From Flavobacterium fryxellicola (GTDB taxonomy: Bacteria; Bacteroidota; Bacteroidia; Flavobacteriales; Flavobacteriaceae), in assembly GCF_900143245.1 (NCBI RefSeq), contig NZ_FRDK01000002.1:186001-250000 (forward strand): DNA of 64,000 nucleotides. Reading direction: 5' to 3'. Positions 18,314 through 27,805 of the stretch are shown piece after piece (position 1 is the stretch's first letter; every line of letters begins with the position of its first letter). The position numbers and the translations under genes were made by a program. Under the pieces are notes generated by a model that saw nothing but the letters and a program-made list of their open reading frames with translations, was not told the DNA's origin and did not search any database.

Positions 18314-18727
18314 ATGATACAAAGAATTCAAACCATTTATTTACTTCTTGCTTTCGTGGTTACTGGCATTTTGCTGTTTTTTATTCCATTGTGGACAATG
18401 GCCGAAGGTCAAGAGTACTATTTCATGCAAAGCCAAGTCTATACAATATTATTAGGGTTGAGTACCACGCTAACGGTATTAAGTATCGTTTCCTATAAAA
18501 AAAGACAAAATCAATTTGTTATTGGCAGATTGAATATCATATTAAATTTGATTTTATTAGGATTGTTTGTATATCGTTCACTAAACGTATCTGGAGAAAC
18601 ACCTGCTGTTTCGGAGAAAGGTATTGGGATGTTTCTACCTGCAGTTGTTGTCGTATTATTAGTTTTAGCTAATAAAGCCATCAAAAAGGATGAAGATCTT
18701 GTAAAATCTGTGGATCGATTGAGGTAA
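18314..18727 (+). CDS. DUF4293 family membrane protein
   Basis: A 137-residue protein with four predicted transmembrane helices (about 7-27, 43-61, 75-91 and 105-122). The start MIQRIQTIYLLLAF is the recognisable N-terminus of the DUF4293 family, which I know from Bacteroidetes and usually find beside rho, as here. Function is unknown. It is divergent from rho and carries its own -7 box. Confidence 0.85.
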   Translation: MIQRIQTIYLLLAFVVTGILLFFIPLWTMAEGQEYYFMQSQVYTILLGLSTTLTVLSIVSYKKRQNQFVIGRLNIILNLILLGLFVYRSLNVSGETPAVSEKGIGMFLPAVVVVLLVLANKAIKKDEDLVKSVDRLR

Positions 18728-18758
18728 ACCTATAAACTTTAGTTTATTAGTGCGAAGG

Positions 18759-18788
18759 AAACCCGAATGTAACAATTTGGGTTTTTTT
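18759..18788 (+). terminator. probable terminator after DUF4293
   Basis: An imperfect stem (AAACCC with GGGTTT) is followed by seven T. Confidence 0.5.
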
Positions 18789-18864
18789 GTGAACTGAAAG
18801 TTAAACTTTATTATTAAAAACAATAAAAATCTTATAAAAAATTTAAACTGCTATTTATTTTTCA

Positions 18865-18872
18865 TAAATTTG
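18865..18872 (+). promoter_or_regulatory. -7 box of the response regulator gene
   Basis: TAAATTTG matches TAnnTTTG, 17 bases before the ATG at 18890. Confidence 0.45.
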
Positions 18873-18889
18873 GCAGTAAGAATCCTAAT

Positions 18890-19552
18890 ATGTTAAATAA
18901 AATACGAATTCATCTTGCTGATGACCATCAAATCCTTATTGATGGAATTAGAACTTTACTGCATACTAATCCTACATTTGAGGTCGTAGGATTTTCTATT
19001 AATGGCACTACTTTGTACGATGAAGTGCTAAGCAACAAATCAGACATTCTAATTCTGGATATAAATATGCCAGAAAAAGACGGAATTGAGGTCATCAAAG
19101 AGTTTGCCCAAAGAGGATTCCCTTGTAAAATTATTATTCTATCAAGTCACGATGATTTGCGAATAATAAAAGAAGTGATGAAATTAGGCAGTAGTGGTTA
19201 TTTGACAAAAAAATGTGCTGGTGAAAATATTATCGAAGCAATTTTGGCGGTTACAAACGGTGAGGAATATTTTTGTAAGGCAGTCCGAGAAAAAATATTT
19301 AACACTGTTGCAAAGGAAAATCCAAAATTAATTAAACCCGAACTCAAAGGAAACTTAATTTTAACCGAAAGAGAATTAGAAATTATTATCTTAATTTCAC
19401 TTGAATTGAGTGGCAAAGAAATTAGCGACCAACTATTTATCAGTGTCAACACCGTAGAAACACATCGAAAAAACATAATGAAAAAACTAGATGCCAAAAA
19501 CTCGATCAGTCTCGTAAAATATGCCATTAAACATAAATTAATCAAATCCTGA
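18890..19552 (+). CDS. NarL/LuxR-type response regulator
   Basis: A 220-residue two-component regulator. The receiver domain (about 5-122) has the acidic pair Asp11-Asp12 and the phospho-acceptor Asp57 in ILILDINMPEKDG. The C-terminal LuxR HTH (about 152-215, LTERELEIIILISLELSGKE; LFISVNTVETHRKN) should bind DNA. The next gene, 176 bases downstream on the same strand, encodes a histidine kinase of the HisKA_3 class that normally partners this regulator type, so they probably form a pair. The signal is unknown. Confidence 0.92.
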   Translation: MLNKIRIHLADDHQILIDGIRTLLHTNPTFEVVGFSINGTTLYDEVLSNKSDILILDINMPEKDGIEVIKEFAQRGFPCKIIILSSHDDLRIIKEVMKLGSSGYLTKKCAGENIIEAILAVTNGEEYFCKAVREKIFNTVAKENPKLIKPELKGNLILTERELEIIILISLELSGKEISDQLFISVNTVETHRKNIMKKLDAKNSISLVKYAIKHKLIKS

Positions 19553-19728
19553 TTTGGCTTGCTCCGTATGATTATTTATTTTTCACAAATTGAATGTACA
19601 GTATTTCTGATATAAAAATTTTTGTAGTAAAATTTTCCAAATTATAAGAACTCAAAAAATTATTTTTAAATGAAGCAAGTAGCCACAATCAAAAACCAAT
19701 TGGAACCAAAAGATTAATATAAAACTTT

Positions 19729-21456
19729 ATGCCGCTGAAACACATTCTTCTTTTATTGCTATTCATATCGAATATTTCTTCTTTTAATATAGTAGCACAG
19801 ACGAAACTCCCTTCAAAAAATGATGCGGTCTTAATCGCTAAAGAAGCCAATGAATTACTAAAAAAGGGCAGTTATGAGAAATCATTGATAAAATCAAGAG
19901 CTGCTTTAAATATGGCTATCCGTTTGAAAGACAATAACCTTATTGCTGGTTCTTACAATACCATTGCTGCAAATTTTGATCAGTTATCTGAAACAGACAA
20001 AGCTTTTTACTATTACAATAAAGGCTTGACTTATGCTAACAAAACCAATAATGACGTTCTAAAAAACTGGCTGAATAACAATTTAGGTAATATTTATTGT
20101 TTTGATAAAAAACAGTATGAGAAAGGAATTTATTACTACAAAAAATCAGTACAGTACAGCACTAAAATTAAGGATTCTGCGCAAATAGTTTTAACAAAAC
20201 TTAATTTGACTTGGGTATATTTTGACATTAATCGCTATGAAGAAGGTCTTCCTTATTTAAAATACATTAACAAACATCACAATAATCACGGTGACAGTTC
20301 CACCATTGTAGCATTAAACATGCTTAATGGGATGTATTATAATTACAAAAATGATGTAAAAACAGCCAATTTTTATTTTAAGAATGCAATCAAACTAGGC
20401 AATGCAGGAAACGAAAAATCTGATTTATCCTATTCCCATTATGAATATTCCAAGTTTCTATTAAAAAATGGTGATTCCGAAAACGCCTATAAAAACCTCG
20501 CCCTTTTCAATAAAATTACAGAACAATTAAACAGCGAAGAAAGGATCAACAAAGCTAATGTCGCTGGCATTAATCTTCAACTTGATGAATACAAACGTGA
20601 AATTGATAAAATAGAAAACGAGTTTAAAACAAAAGAATCTGTGTTATTACAAGAACAATCCAAAAACAAAAAGATTGTTATAGTATTAATTGCTATTCTG
20701 TTATTGCTATTTTTTCTATTCTATTTCTATTCCCAAAATGCACAATTAAGGCATAAAAATAAACTAAAAGACTTAAGAAGCAAAGTTCAAGAGAATTTGA
20801 TCAACGCCTCCATAAACGGCCAAGAATTAGAACGAAAAAAAATCGCTTCCTTTTTACACGATAATATTAGTGCCTTACTTTCGTCAGCTGGAATGCATCT
20901 TCATGCTTGTATCTCGCAAAATCAATCTTTCTCGAAAGAAATCATTAAAACGAAAGCCATTTTAGAAGAAGCCCATGACCAAGTTCGCGATTTATCTCAC
21001 GAACTAATGCCTTCCCTTTTAGCCCGATTTGGCTTATTTGATGCCTTGGATGATTTATGCGAAAAAAATTCGAATTCTATTCTTCACTTTGAATATTCCA
21101 GTTCCTTAAATCGAAAAACGCGCTATGATGAAGATTTTGAAATAAAAATATATTTCATCATCATGGAGTTACTCAATAACACTATAAAACACAGCGAAGC
21201 AACACAGGCTAAATTAAGCATACAGGAAAATAAAGAATCGCTACAAATTGCTATTATAGACAACGGAAAAGGATTTGATTCTAACAAATTCCATATTTTG
21301 GAGGGCTTTGGACTCAATCAAATTAAAGCGCGACTTAATTATCTTAGAGGAACGGTTGAAATTAATTCAAAGCCTAATTTAGGCACATCTATTACTATAA
21401 TTGTTCCTATAACGTATCAGAAAAAAATAATCAAGCCCGTTTTTCAATCTCAATAA
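19729..21456 (+). CDS. TPR-domain sensor histidine kinase
   Basis: A 575-residue kinase. A signal peptide (1-24) precedes a sensor region of TPR-like repeats (about 30-260) predicted to be periplasmic. One transmembrane helix (about 316-335) is followed by a coiled linker and a HisKA_3 dimerisation domain. The phospho-acceptor is probably His377 in ASFLHDNISALLSSAG. A HATPase_c domain closes the protein (N box ELLNNTIKHS, G box DNGKGFDS). It likely phosphorylates the response regulator just upstream. The last 26 bases overlap the end of the convergent phosphoesterase gene. Confidence 0.92.
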   Translation: MPLKHILLLLLFISNISSFNIVAQTKLPSKNDAVLIAKEANELLKKGSYEKSLIKSRAALNMAIRLKDNNLIAGSYNTIAANFDQLSETDKAFYYYNKGLTYANKTNNDVLKNWLNNNLGNIYCFDKKQYEKGIYYYKKSVQYSTKIKDSAQIVLTKLNLTWVYFDINRYEEGLPYLKYINKHHNNHGDSSTIVALNMLNGMYYNYKNDVKTANFYFKNAIKLGNAGNEKSDLSYSHYEYSKFLLKNGDSENAYKNLALFNKITEQLNSEERINKANVAGINLQLDEYKREIDKIENEFKTKESVLLQEQSKNKKIVIVLIAILLLLFFLFYFYSQNAQLRHKNKLKDLRSKVQENLINASINGQELERKKIASFLHDNISALLSSAGMHLHACISQNQSFSKEIIKTKAILEEAHDQVRDLSHELMPSLLARFGLFDALDDLCEKNSNSILHFEYSSSLNRKTRYDEDFEIKIYFIIMELLNNTIKHSEATQAKLSIQENKESLQIAIIDNGKGFDSNKFHILEGFGLNQIKARLNYLRGTVEINSKPNLGTSITIIVPITYQKKIIKPVFQSQ

Positions 21457-21928
21457 TCTCCAAATCCTTGATTTTGTCGCCTTCAATTACAAAGCGCAAC
21501 ATGGTTCGTACTTGGTGAAAACCACTTTTTCCGGCTGCTCCCGGATTCATGTGCAAAAGATTGAATTTTTTATCAAACATCACTTTTAAAATGTGGGAAT
21601 GCCCACAAATAAATAATTTTGGCGGGTTCGATGCCATTTCTGCTTTGATATTCGGATTGTATTTCCCAGGATACCCGCCAATGTGCGTTATCCAAACATC
21701 CACCCCTTCGCACTTAAAGCGATTGTGCAAAGGAAACTCTAATCGCGCCGTTGCATCATCAATATTCCCGTAGACACAGCGCAACGGCGTGAGCTTTTTG
21801 ATGCTATCCGTTACGGCTAGATCACCTATATCACCAGCATGCCAGACTTCATCAGCCTGTGCAACGTATTTCAAAATCGTATCATCAATATGACTGTGCG
21901 TATCAGAAAGGAGCAGTATTTTTTTCAA
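21431..21928 (-). CDS. YfcE/MJ0936-type metallophosphoesterase
   Basis: A 165-residue calcineurin-like phosphoesterase. The metal-binding motifs occur in order: LLSDTHSH (Asp9, His11), WHAGDIGD, VYGNIDD, ICGHSHILK and a final NPGAAG. This is the compact single-domain family that hydrolyses phosphodiesters. Its physiological substrate is not known from sequence. It ends inside the 3' end of the histidine kinase gene, a 26-base convergent overlap. It starts 13 bases from a copy of the dispersed hairpin element at 21942. Confidence 0.88.
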   Translation of the reverse strand: MKKILLLSDTHSHIDDTILKYVAQADEVWHAGDIGDLAVTDSIKKLTPLRCVYGNIDDATARLEFPLHNRFKCEGVDVWITHIGGYPGKYNPNIKAEMASNPPKLFICGHSHILKVMFDKKFNLLHMNPGAAGKSGFHQVRTMLRFVIEGDKIKDLEIIEIEKRA

Positions 21929-21941
21929 AACTATTTTTTTT

Positions 21942-22027
21942 GGAGCTTTTTCCAGCTATACGTTTCAATCTTTTAGGACTGCAAAAAAGCAGTCTTAAAA
22001 GGATTTCCACTTCTATCTGGGCTAGAA
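21942..22027 (-). repeat. dispersed intergenic element, copy A
   Basis: Read on the minus strand it starts TAGCCCAGATAGAAGTGGAA and ends GTATAGCTGGAAAAAGCTCC. The centre is a variable hairpin, GACTGC around TTTTTT. The same ends recur at 22892, 31432 and 63011 with different hairpin centres. Confidence 0.8.
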
Positions 22028-22126
22028 TTTAGTGGTAAAAATAATGATTCGAATCCAAATAAAAAATCTAATAGAAACTTAACAAACTTTGACACTTGAC
22101 CCCTTTCTAGCAAAAAAATTAATAAG

Positions 22127-22134
22127 TATCTTTG
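22127..22134 (+). promoter_or_regulatory. -7 box of truA
   Basis: TATCTTTG matches TAnnTTTG and lies 19 bases before the TTG start of truA. The nearest upstream TTG (22096) is 28 bases away, outside the usual spacing. Confidence 0.45.
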
Positions 22135-22153
22135 TAGCTTCAAAAAAAATCAC

Positions 22154-22894
22154 TTGAGATATTTCGTCAAATTAGCCTATAACGGAACCCAGTATCATGG
22201 ATGGCAATACCAACCCAATGCCGCTTCAGTTCAAGAAACGATGAACAAAGCATTTTCGGTGGTATTGAATACCACTTTAAATCTCATGGGAGCTGGACGA
22301 ACAGATACTGGTGTACATGCTAAAGAAATGTATGCTCACTTTGATTTTGAAAATCCATTTGATATTCCGAGTTTAGTGCATAAACTGAACTCTTTCTTGC
22401 CTAAAGACATTGTAGTTTATACCATTATCCCAGTTCATGACGAAGCGCATACTCGTTTTGATGCTTCTAAAAGAATCTATGAATACCATATCAACACATT
22501 TAAAGATGTTTTTTCACAAGAACAAAGCTGGTATTTCCATCAAAATTTAGATCTCAATTTGATGAATGAAGCGGCGAAATTGTTATTCAACCATACTGAT
22601 TTTCAATGTTTTTCAAAAGTAAATACAGATGTGAATACATTTGACTGCACTATTTTTGAAGCGCATTGGAGGCAAGAAAATAATACCTTAATTTTTACAA
22701 TTTCGGCAAATCGTTTTTTACGAAACATGGTTCGTGCGATTGTGGGAACATTAGTAAACGTAGGATTAAATAAAATTACCTTGGCTGATTTTACGGCCAT
22801 TATAAAAAGTAAAAACAGAGATAAAGCTGGTTTTTCGGTTCCGGCGCATGGTTTATATTTAACCAAAATAGAATACGAATATATTACGCAATAG
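22154..22894 (+). CDS. truA: tRNA pseudouridine synthase A
   Basis: A 246-residue TruA, converting uridines 38-40 of tRNA anticodon arms to pseudouridine. The catalytic residue is Asp51 in GAGRTDTGVHA. The N-terminus RYFVKLAYNGTQYHGWQYQP is typical. The start is TTG at 22154, because the conserved N-terminus begins there and no ATG precedes it. The TAG stop codon is also the first three bases of a dispersed element (copy B), so the element lies directly against the coding end. Confidence 0.95.
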   Translation: MRYFVKLAYNGTQYHGWQYQPNAASVQETMNKAFSVVLNTTLNLMGAGRTDTGVHAKEMYAHFDFENPFDIPSLVHKLNSFLPKDIVVYTIIPVHDEAHTRFDASKRIYEYHINTFKDVFSQEQSWYFHQNLDLNLMNEAAKLLFNHTDFQCFSKVNTDVNTFDCTIFEAHWRQENNTLIFTISANRFLRNMVRAIVGTLVNVGLNKITLADFTAIIKSKNRDKAGFSVPAHGLYLTKIEYEYITQ

Positions 22895-22973
22895 CCCTGA
22901 TAGTAGTGAAAATCCTATTTTGTTTTTGCTGCCAAAAACAAAATAGATTGCAACGAATAGCGGGAATAGCTCC
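22892..22973 (+). repeat. dispersed intergenic element, copy B
   Basis: It begins TAGCCCTGATAGTAGTGAAA and ends CGAATAGCGGGAATAGCTCC. The centre is a perfect 14-base stem, CTATTTTGTTTTTG with its complement, around a four-base loop. It fills the truA-exporter gap, shares the truA stop codon and ends 7 bases before the next ATG. Confidence 0.85.
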
Positions 22974-22980
22974 AAAAAAA

Positions 22981-24735
22981 ATGAAAGCAAAAGCATTTGA
23001 TACTAGATTATTCAAACGAATATTAAAATTTACCAAACCCTATCAATGGCGGTTCAATGGCGTGATTGTATTCGCCATTTCTTTGTCTGTATTTGCGGCA
23101 TTACGCCCGTATTTATTGAAGCAAACCGTAGATGGTTATATTGCAACCCAAGACCAACAGGGATTATTATTTTATGTAGTATTGATGGGAATCGTACTGT
23201 TACTGGAGGTGTTCTCTCAATTTTACTTTGTTTTTTGGGCCAACTGGTTGGGTCAGGACATCGTTAAAGACATTCGGACTAAACTGTTTCAACACATTTT
23301 GAGTTTCCGTATGAAATACTTTGATCACGTTCCTGTGGGGCAACTCGTAACACGTTCCGTGTCAGACATTGAATCTATTGCGCGTATTTTCAGTCAGGGA
23401 TTATTCATGATTATTAGTGACTTAATGAAAATGCTCGTGGTCTTGCTTTTTATGTTCTACATGAATTGGAAACTAACTTGGATTGTAATTGTTGCGATGC
23501 CGATTTTAGTTTTTTTCACGAGAATATTTCAAAGAAAAATGCAAGTAGCTTTTGAGGAAGTACGAAATCAAATTGCCAACATGAACTCCTTTGTTCAAGA
23601 ACGGGTAACAGGAATGAAGATTGTACAGCTCTTTAACCGTGAAAAAATTGAGTATGAAAAATTCAAAGACATCAACTATAAGCATAAAAAAGCATGGATA
23701 AAAACCATTCTTTACAACTCTATCTTCTTTCCTATTGCCGATATTATTTCTTCTTTAACACTTGGTTTTATTGTATTGTATGGTGGAATTAAGATATTAA
23801 ACGGAGATAATTTTACCACCTTTGGAGATTTGTTTTCTTACACGATGTTTATTGGAATGTTGTTTAATCCTTTGCGCCAAATTGCTGATAAATTCAACGA
23901 AATGCAGTTAGGGATGATTGCGGCTAATCGTGTTTTTGATATTTTGGATACGGAAGATCAAATTCAAGATACCGGAATTATTGAGGCACCTGTATTTAAA
24001 GGAGATATAAAGTTTAAAAAGGTTCGTTTTGGTTATATTCCAGATGAGGAAGTAATAAAAGGAATTGACCTTGAGGTAAACGCAGGTCAAACGGTTGCTA
24101 TTGTGGGTTCTACAGGAGCTGGAAAGTCTACCATTATTAACTTATTGAATCGTTTTTACGAAATTAACAGCGGCTCTATTTACATTGACAATCACAATAT
24201 TGAGAATTACACACTGGATTCTTTGAGAAAACAAATTGCCGTTGTTTTACAAGATGTTTTTCTTTTTGCTGACACTATTTTTAATAATATCACCTTGAAT
24301 AACCCTGAAATAAGTCGGGAACAAGTTTTGGCTGCAGCTAAGAAAATTGGTGTACATGAATTTATTATGAGTTTACCGGATAATTATGACTTTGATGTAA
24401 AAGAACGCGGCGTGATGCTTTCTTCTGGCCAACGCCAATTGATTGCTTTCTTGAGAGCGTACGTGAGCAATCCTAGTATTTTGATTTTGGACGAAGCCAC
24501 ATCTTCAATAGATACATACTCCGAAGAGCTGATTCAACGCGCTACAGAAACCATTACTAAAGGCAGAACTTCAATTGTAATTGCACACCGACTTGCTACT
24601 ATCGTCAATGCGGATAAAATTGTGGTAATGGATAAGGGATTGATTGTCGAACAAGGCACCCACCAAGAATTAATTAATCGTGAAAAAGGATACTATAAAA
24701 ACTTATATGATTCCCAGTTTTCAGTGGCAATTTAA
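22981..24735 (+). CDS. MsbA-like ABC exporter
   Basis: A 584-residue fused ABC transporter half. Six transmembrane helices occupy about residues 18-310 and the nucleotide-binding domain about 345-580. Walker A is GSTGAGKST, the signature is LSSGQRQ (a variant of LSGGQ), Walker B is ILILDEAT and the switch is IVIAHRLAT. It resembles MsbA and multidrug exporters; lipid or drug export is likely but the substrate is unproven. The frame is open 25 codons further upstream, but that stretch is dispersed-element DNA, so I start at ATG 22981. Confidence 0.9.
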   Translation: MKAKAFDTRLFKRILKFTKPYQWRFNGVIVFAISLSVFAALRPYLLKQTVDGYIATQDQQGLLFYVVLMGIVLLLEVFSQFYFVFWANWLGQDIVKDIRTKLFQHILSFRMKYFDHVPVGQLVTRSVSDIESIARIFSQGLFMIISDLMKMLVVLLFMFYMNWKLTWIVIVAMPILVFFTRIFQRKMQVAFEEVRNQIANMNSFVQERVTGMKIVQLFNREKIEYEKFKDINYKHKKAWIKTILYNSIFFPIADIISSLTLGFIVLYGGIKILNGDNFTTFGDLFSYTMFIGMLFNPLRQIADKFNEMQLGMIAANRVFDILDTEDQIQDTGIIEAPVFKGDIKFKKVRFGYIPDEEVIKGIDLEVNAGQTVAIVGSTGAGKSTIINLLNRFYEINSGSIYIDNHNIENYTLDSLRKQIAVVLQDVFLFADTIFNNITLNNPEISREQVLAAAKKIGVHEFIMSLPDNYDFDVKERGVMLSSGQRQLIAFLRAYVSNPSILILDEATSSIDTYSEELIQRATETITKGRTSIVIAHRLATIVNADKIVVMDKGLIVEQGTHQELINREKGYYKNLYDSQFSVAI

Positions 24736-25020
24736 CGCTAGTTCGTACTATGATTAAATCACCTAGAATGGGACATTATATGGTCAAAATTTAAAAAATT
24801 TAGAATTTTTAACATGGAATTTTGCATATCGAAATTGCTATGAATCGCTATTTATACTTTTCGTTTTATGAAAAACACCCGCTTTAAACTTTGTCGTTTG
24901 AAACTTTCTCAAAACAGAATAAATCCTTAAATTCGCCCAATCAATAAAACAAGAAGAAACATAAAATAAAATGAATTTTTACGAATTCATTTTTATAAAA
25001 ATTTAAAAAAAAACAAACAA
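24736..25020. other. 285-base intergenic region
   Basis: AT-rich DNA upstream of lpd with no ORF or terminator that I can support. AAACTTTG near 24890 is one base from the -7 consensus. Confidence 0.5.
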
Positions 25021-26409
25021 ATGAAATACGATATTATAGTTTTAGGAAGTGGCCCAGGTGGTTATGTCACTGCTATTAGAGCATCACAATTAGGATTTAA
25101 AGTGGCCGTGATTGAAAAAGAAGACCTAGGCGGCGTTTGCTTGAACTGGGGTTGTATTCCAACCAAAGCGTTATTAAAATCAGCTCAGGTTTTTGATTAT
25201 CTAAAACATGCTTCTGATTATGGATTGACGGTTTCCTCCTTTGACAAAGACTTCTCAGCGGTGGTACAACGCAGTCGTAATGTTGCTGACGGAATGAGCA
25301 AAGGGGTTCAATTCTTGATGAAAAAAAATAAAATTGACGTTCTTGATGGTTTTGGAAAATTAAAACCAGGAAAAAAAGTTGACGTTACTGACAAAGACAA
25401 TAAAGTCACTGAATATAGTGCTGATCATATCATCATTGCTACTGGAGCACGTTCTCGTGAGTTACCAAATTTACCACAAGACGGTGTAAAAGTGATAGGC
25501 TACCGTAAAGCAATGACTCTAGCTACGCAACCAAAATCAATGATTATTGTAGGTTCAGGAGCGATTGGAGTTGAATTTGCGCATTTTTATAACGCTATGG
25601 GAACCGAGGTAACGATCGTAGAATTCATGCCAAATGTGGTTCCTGTTGAAGACGAAGACATTTCGAAACAGATGGAACGCTCTTTGAAAAAAGCTGGAAT
25701 CAAAATCATGACCAGCTCATCAGTAGAAAGAATTGATACGACAGGTGCTGGAGTTAAAGCATTTGTAAAAACAGCGAAGGGAGAAGAAGTTCTGGAAGCA
25801 GAAATTTTATTGTCGGCCGTTGGAATCAAAACCAACATTGAAAACATTGGATTAGAGGAAGTAGGAATCGCTACTGATAAAGACAAAATTTTAGTTAACG
25901 CCTACAACCAAACTAATATTCCTGGTTATTACGCCATTGGTGATGTAACACCGGGACAAGCGCTAGCGCATGTAGCTTCCGCAGAAGGAATCAATTGTGT
26001 GGAAAAAATTGCAGGACTTCACGTAGAGCCTATCGACTACGGAAACGTTCCTGGTTGCACATATGCAACTCCTGAAATTGCTTCAGTAGGTTTGACTGAA
26101 AAACAAGCTAAAGAAAAAGGATACGAATTGAAAATTGGTAAATTCCCATTCTCAGCGTCAGGAAAAGCAAAAGCTTCCGGAACTCCAGATGGCTTTGTAA
26201 AAGTAATTTTTGATGCTAAATATGGCGAATGGCTAGGTTGTCACATGATTGGAGCCGGAGTTACAGATATGATTGCTGAAGCAGTTGTAGCACGTAAACT
26301 GGAAACAACTGGTCACGAAATCCTAAAATCAATTCACCCACACCCAACAATGAGCGAAGCGGTAATGGAAGCCGTAGCTGCTGCCTATGGCGAAGTAATT
26401 CATTTGTAA
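25021..26409 (+). CDS. lpdA: dihydrolipoyl dehydrogenase (E3)
   Basis: A 462-residue flavoprotein disulfide reductase. The FAD-binding GSGPGGYV motif is at the N-terminus. The redox disulfide is Cys40-Cys45 in GGVCLNWGCIPTK. A NAD-binding GSGAIGVEFA motif lies mid-protein, and the C-terminal His-Glu dyad segment is HPHPTMSEAVMEA. It reoxidises lipoamide in the 2-oxoacid dehydrogenase and glycine cleavage complexes. No E1 or E2 gene is nearby, so which complex it serves is not shown. The gene is followed by a strong terminator. Confidence 0.96.
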   Translation: MKYDIIVLGSGPGGYVTAIRASQLGFKVAVIEKEDLGGVCLNWGCIPTKALLKSAQVFDYLKHASDYGLTVSSFDKDFSAVVQRSRNVADGMSKGVQFLMKKNKIDVLDGFGKLKPGKKVDVTDKDNKVTEYSADHIIIATGARSRELPNLPQDGVKVIGYRKAMTLATQPKSMIIVGSGAIGVEFAHFYNAMGTEVTIVEFMPNVVPVEDEDISKQMERSLKKAGIKIMTSSSVERIDTTGAGVKAFVKTAKGEEVLEAEILLSAVGIKTNIENIGLEEVGIATDKDKILVNAYNQTNIPGYYAIGDVTPGQALAHVASAEGINCVEKIAGLHVEPIDYGNVPGCTYATPEIASVGLTEKQAKEKGYELKIGKFPFSASGKAKASGTPDGFVKVIFDAKYGEWLGCHMIGAGVTDMIAEAVVARKLETTGHEILKSIHPHPTMSEAVMEAVAAAYGEVIHL

Positions 26410-26739
26410 ATAAAAAAAATCGTTAAAAGTGCTATAATGCATTTTTACCCAAAAAAAATCCGATTGGTGTAACGCCAATCGGATTTTTTTATAGGTTAAA
26501 TTCAGGAGCGCATTTAAGCTGCCACTTCTTAACTTTATGAAGTTACGTACACAACAAAATAACATAACCTGCTACTATTCATATTTCTATGTGACGTAAA
26601 TAACAGTTTAACTTAGAATTATGAAACTTTTCTACAGAATTTCATAACAAAATATTCCGACCTAATTCCGTTCTTTGAATAAATCAAAATTGTCAAACAG
26701 ACAAAATCAATTTTTTGTAATGGTTTAAATAGAGGTCCT
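26410..26739. other. 330-base intergenic region
   Basis: It holds the lpd terminator and then about 250 AT-rich bases with no supported gene or repeat. The promoter of the 26740 gene must lie here. Confidence 0.55.
26452..26489 (+). terminator. terminator of lpdA
   Basis: AATCCGATTGG pairs with CCAATCGGATT around a seven-base loop, flanked by A and T runs. Confidence 0.9.
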
Positions 26740-27525
26740 ATGAAAAATATTTATTTAAATGCTGGAACCATAAATGAAGTTTTTACTGAAATTAAAACTT
26801 CTTTTAATGGCGTTTTAAATAAAAATAACAACGAATTTAAACTAACCTTAAATACCGATTTGGTTAAGGGGGAAATTGATGGGATAACCTTTATAAATGG
26901 CATTACTTCTGTTCAGGTTAGCCTTACCTTTTTAGATGATATTACGCTAAGCATAGAATCATTTAGCAATTCTTCTATTGTATTCGCGTACTGCAACGAG
27001 GGACATTTTAGACATAGCTATGGTATTTCTGGTCCACAATCAACTTTCTGGGAACAACATGCAGCAATCGCAACCGGTAATCGAAGCGTGAACAGTATTT
27101 TATATTTCAAAAAAAATCATCCGGTACAATTTTCAATTATTAAGGTAGAAACCTTAAGTATAGCGCCAAACCTCAATGATTCTTTACTTTCAAATCTGAA
27201 AAAAACTTTTATAAATAAACAACCAAATTTCACCTATCACGGCATTCAAAATTTTAGAATTGCAGAAAAATGGAATCAATTGAAAGCGATAACTGAGCAA
27301 GGAATGGTGGGGCACATTCTAAAAAAAGACTTAGTGCAATCGATCGTATTACTCGAAATTGACGACAATACAAATACGCTACACAAAATGACATGTGCTA
27401 TTAAACGTTCGGCTTTACATAAGGTCAAAGAAACGAAAAAGATATATAATTTCATCAAACAGTATTCTTTTGACGTCCTTTACAATAAAGTCATCAATTC
27501 AAAAAGCAGACTTTTTATTAAGTAA
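26740..27525 (+). CDS. AraC-like regulator sensor domain lacking the HTH
   Basis: A 261-residue protein resembling the N-terminal sensor part of flavobacterial AraC family regulators: a beta-rich region (DGITFINGITSVQVSLTFLDD; SIVFAYCNEGHFRHSYGISG) followed by helices and SILYFKKNHPVQFSI. In full-length relatives a two-HTH DNA-binding domain of about 100 residues follows. Here the frame stops after KSRLFIK, and I could not recognise AraC HTH sequence in the next 270 bases in any forward frame. It may be a truncated regulator or a stand-alone ligand-binding protein. The frame itself is intact. Confidence 0.6.
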   Translation: MKNIYLNAGTINEVFTEIKTSFNGVLNKNNNEFKLTLNTDLVKGEIDGITFINGITSVQVSLTFLDDITLSIESFSNSSIVFAYCNEGHFRHSYGISGPQSTFWEQHAAIATGNRSVNSILYFKKNHPVQFSIIKVETLSIAPNLNDSLLSNLKKTFINKQPNFTYHGIQNFRIAEKWNQLKAITEQGMVGHILKKDLVQSIVLLEIDDNTNTLHKMTCAIKRSALHKVKETKKIYNFIKQYSFDVLYNKVINSKSRLFIK

Positions 27526-27727
27526 TATTAATAAAAAAATGGAATCCCACTGTCCCCTTTTTTTGAATAATACACCAGATTTAGAATTACGATAATTAGT
27601 GGGATATTTCAAGGATACAGATGGGATTTATGGTCACAAACAAGACATGTATACCAAACCATTTGCAACACAATATAGGCATTTTGTGGGAATTTAACAT
27701 ATTAACATTAATTTACAAAGTAGCGTT

Positions 27728-27757
27728 TTGAACCTATTTAATTCTACTCTATCTTTG
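27728..27757 (+). promoter_or_regulatory. complete bipartite promoter of cysE-cysM
   Basis: TTG (27728-27730), 19 bases, then TATCTTTG (27750-27757) fits the Flavobacterium TTG-N17-23-TAnnTTTG consensus. The predicted transcript has a leader of about 45 bases before the cysE ATG. Confidence 0.65.
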
Positions 27758-27805
27758 TATTTAGAGTGTTTTTGCTCGCTTAATTTAGATTTTATTCCAT
27801 AATAA

